Of a stretch of 22,584 bases of DNA, positions 21,501 to 22,584 are shown piece by piece; position 1 is the stretch's first letter, and the number at the start of each line of letters is the position of its first letter. Source of the stretch: a virus; the IMG/VR virus record IMGVR_UViG_3300000265_000025, positions 1 through 22,584 of that record; one strand, given 5' to 3'. The notes beneath the pieces were generated by a model that searched no databases, was not told the origin of the DNA, and was given only the letters and a program-made list of their open reading frames with translations. A program made the position numbers and the translations under genes.

Positions 21501-22584
21501 ACTCAACCAGAGTCTTACCACTGATGAATGTTGTTCCAACAACATCCAGGGTTGCTCTTGGTGTTGTAAAGTCATCAACATTAGCAGTTAGGACAACAGA
21601 ATGTGCTGCTCTTGCTACAGTGTTGATGCCCAATCTGAAGTCACCACGCTGCTCAGTATATGTTCTGAGAGTTTCAGAACCTAGGACTCCAGTCTCTTTC
21701 CAGCTAGAAACAGAATACTGTAAATCAGCACCAGTATTTTGATCACCCCAGTTGTAGATAGTCCCATTCTCAATTGGAGTGCTGATGCTGAATGTAAGTG
21801 TTTGCTCTCCAGGGGAAGAACTATCATCCCAATTAACGAGTGGCCATGTTCCATTAACAACAGGATTACTGAAGTTTGAAATTCTAATGGTAGAGTTGCC
21901 TCTAATACCAATAGAATTATTGGTTTCAGTTGCAATCCAGGTGATCGTCAGATTTTGTGTGCCGTCAGCACTGATAGTCTGAACAGATGTCTCAGCAGAC
22001 TTGAACTGGTTAGTTAGAATCCATCCAAGTGAACCACTTTGACCAATGGAGCTACCTTTATAGATGATGTCTCCAGGGTTTGGATCATTACCACCAAAAG
22101 AAACTTCTTGTGATGGATAGAAGAAGTTAGTTTCTTGCCAAGGAACAATATTGGAAGGTTCTCCTGCAAGATAATTAGTTCTCCAAGTATAAGACTGACC
22201 GGATTGTGCTCCTGGTTTTGGACGTGCATTCAGATAGAATACTGCCGCTCTAATTTGGTTCTTACCGATAACAATGTCACCTTCAGATTGTATTCTCCAG
22301 GAACCATTGAACAATGTAGGATCATCACCAGCACCAATGTTAGAGAATACTCTTAGAGCATCACCTTCGTTTGCTTCAACATTGATCTCAACAGGACCAT
22401 TGAGAGTAGACTTGCCAGCAACTACAATTGTGGAATTAAACGTTACTGGAGAATCGAACGTTGTAACAAGAGTTCCGATATCCTCATCTTCATCCTCAGA
22501 ATCAACTAATGCAGCAGATTCAAGGAATGTTTCTTCACCAGTAATAGCATTAACTTTCTTGTTACCGATATACAGGTCACCATT
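18583..22584 (-). CDS. Large fibre-like virion protein, N-terminus beyond window edge
   Basis: The open frame runs to the right edge with no stop, so at least 1333 residues are present and the start lies outside; a TTG at 22314 inside the frame is not a real start. The sequence is beta-rich with many repeated short motifs of the kind 'G-x-L-T-V-x-G-x-x-x' (GDLTVNGGDLVVNQNG, NTTIAGNLGT, NTDIAGTLTVENT), typical of cyanophage fibre shafts. A glycine-rich module with GSGYADNQTLTI maps near 20140-20330. The C-terminus reads LVYAGTSDADGGPGANPNKA and ends GWYLMDV. The role is probably a long tail-fibre or baseplate fibre component; its exact counterpart cannot be named. Confidence 0.8.
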   Translation of the reverse strand, partial: NGDLYIGNKKVNAITGEETFLESAALVDSEDEDEDIGTLVTTFDSPVTFNSTIVVAGKSTLNGPVEINVEANEGDALRVFSNIGAGDDPTLFNGSWRIQSEGDIVIGKNQIRAAVFYLNARPKPGAQSGQSYTWRTNYLAGEPSNIVPWQETNFFYPSQEVSFGGNDPNPGDIIYKGSSIGQSGSLGWILTNQFKSAETSVQTISADGTQNLTITWIATETNNSIGIRGNSTIRISNFSNPVVNGTWPLVNWDDSSSPGEQTLTFSISTPIENGTIYNWGDQNTGADLQYSVSSWKETGVLGSETLRTYTEQRGDFRLGINTVARAAHSVVLTANVDDFTTPRATLDVVGTTFISGKTLVEYNAAGAASDNRYDNNNLNSDQREGLTGAALAAQGFIPQDNALLVGGDSNDLEQRGTLRVATTDAAAVDQGIGYQTGGRVGINTTLGLQPRDELDRNLVVVGDGRITGNFLMEQDISVDGGDINTTSETFNLVNNNANIINFAGDAQLIDMFSNTTNDQTITLGSNANFQTVRIGNNSARTIFSVHAQSTNAFVDIATVGDDATSFSQVFIGGAWANTDSKVVLGSSQTIASGNLEIGSKVASGTGVSRIFTQTGKARLFDDDRTQVIEAFTKANNITIASLGGTTTIRNALKVQASATVDSSIILDGGTTAGIIEIVRSRFSTPLNLHNLGSLDVPNLDFYKYSTTGRVIDTEGNRFWGGSQDQAGGGRIGAFDNVQATPDPLRVPGQYTFRFAEGGTGSGSAFDVSVAFDGTVTVELVATGSGYADNQTLTILDTQLGGGGAPNITLNINGVTDSSDIFILPISTPSASDFDIGDLILLDRGNTASPDAVTPQGGTSVTNLRDQQYSEIMRVVGLDNLTNSNDPSGFRISVTRAEEGTGDPATGDGWTNHPDGCVIAKLDKQPAASFITGKDVGSPGNPNVPDGILDEPRAGIDGTSANVRIGVAEFGGVLTTLDLLRIDQSEIVAIADVISTDVQSLIVTDGGDPAVTNFKVESTTGNTTIAGNLGTGLGFNKFTVAGSSGNTDIAGTLTVENTITLNGSTVPSTQFLTITNGGPSFANNGVTVDVPLRTTFQVDSATGNLLMNGGNIDIFGLDNNGDFTVPRLTFNNSSGDFTTYGSFSAEGDGLSEFGGPVRIAGDLTVNGGDLVVNQNGVEVFAVDDDGSVNIAGISNYISSTGGRKWLVANTGIINALRNVNYFIEISGTSLLKLPEDAQMGDMVRIIDIGGILSYDKSLVVRAPNLVRIQGSISNTGTSVTGNTLGENFSITHNGGELVVQTPNAAFGLVYAGTSDADGGPGANPNKAGWYLMDV

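Noticed and set aside
22312-22314. TTG as start of the large fibre gene
   Set aside because: The same frame stays open to the right edge and reads as good protein, so the gene simply continues beyond the window.

Overview
The window looks like part of a T4-type marine cyanophage genome (a contractile-tailed myovirus of Synechococcus or Prochlorococcus). The evidence is its gene content: tail-collar fibre proteins, a fibre with repeated 'gene product' strand motifs, several 2-oxoglutarate/Fe(II) oxygenases beside the fibres, a stand-alone SF2 helicase, very small conserved hypothetical genes, T4-type late promoter boxes, AT-rich sequence and dense packing. Every gene I accept is on the minus strand, so transcription runs from the right end to the left. 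No tRNA, rRNA, CRISPR array or insertion sequence was seen, and no gap exceeds about 80 bases.

Right part (22584 to about 9000), late virion genes: a very large fibre-like protein cut by the window edge; two tail-collar proteins; two adjacent paralogous adhesin-like proteins with different heads (a vWA/MIDAS-like head and a PA14-like head), tandem Ig-like repeats and a shared C-terminal module; then a 1063-residue fibre with Ig-like repeats and a tail-collar domain. Three of these proteins carry paired His-x-His motifs and end in a similar YIIK/YVIRA tail.

Middle part (about 9000 to 5000): three different 2OG-Fe(II) oxygenases, a protein with a tail-assembly-chaperone-like segment, and two unrecognised proteins. 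One oxygenase is prolyl-4-hydroxylase-like and lies next to fibre genes that encode penta-proline linkers, which suggests modification of the virion fibres.

Left part (4980 to 1), probably early or middle genes: a strong sigma70-type promoter, with one dyad around its -10 box and another beside its -35 box, reads into a helicase gene. About thirteen short genes follow, including an exported HExxH-type metallopeptidase and two gene pairs that appear to overlap out of frame over about 100 to 180 bases. Several junctions use the same short stop/start overlap, which points to translational coupling.

All functional statements come from reading motifs by eye. Recognition of 'cyanophage-like' small proteins rests on memory of similar sequences, not on a search.
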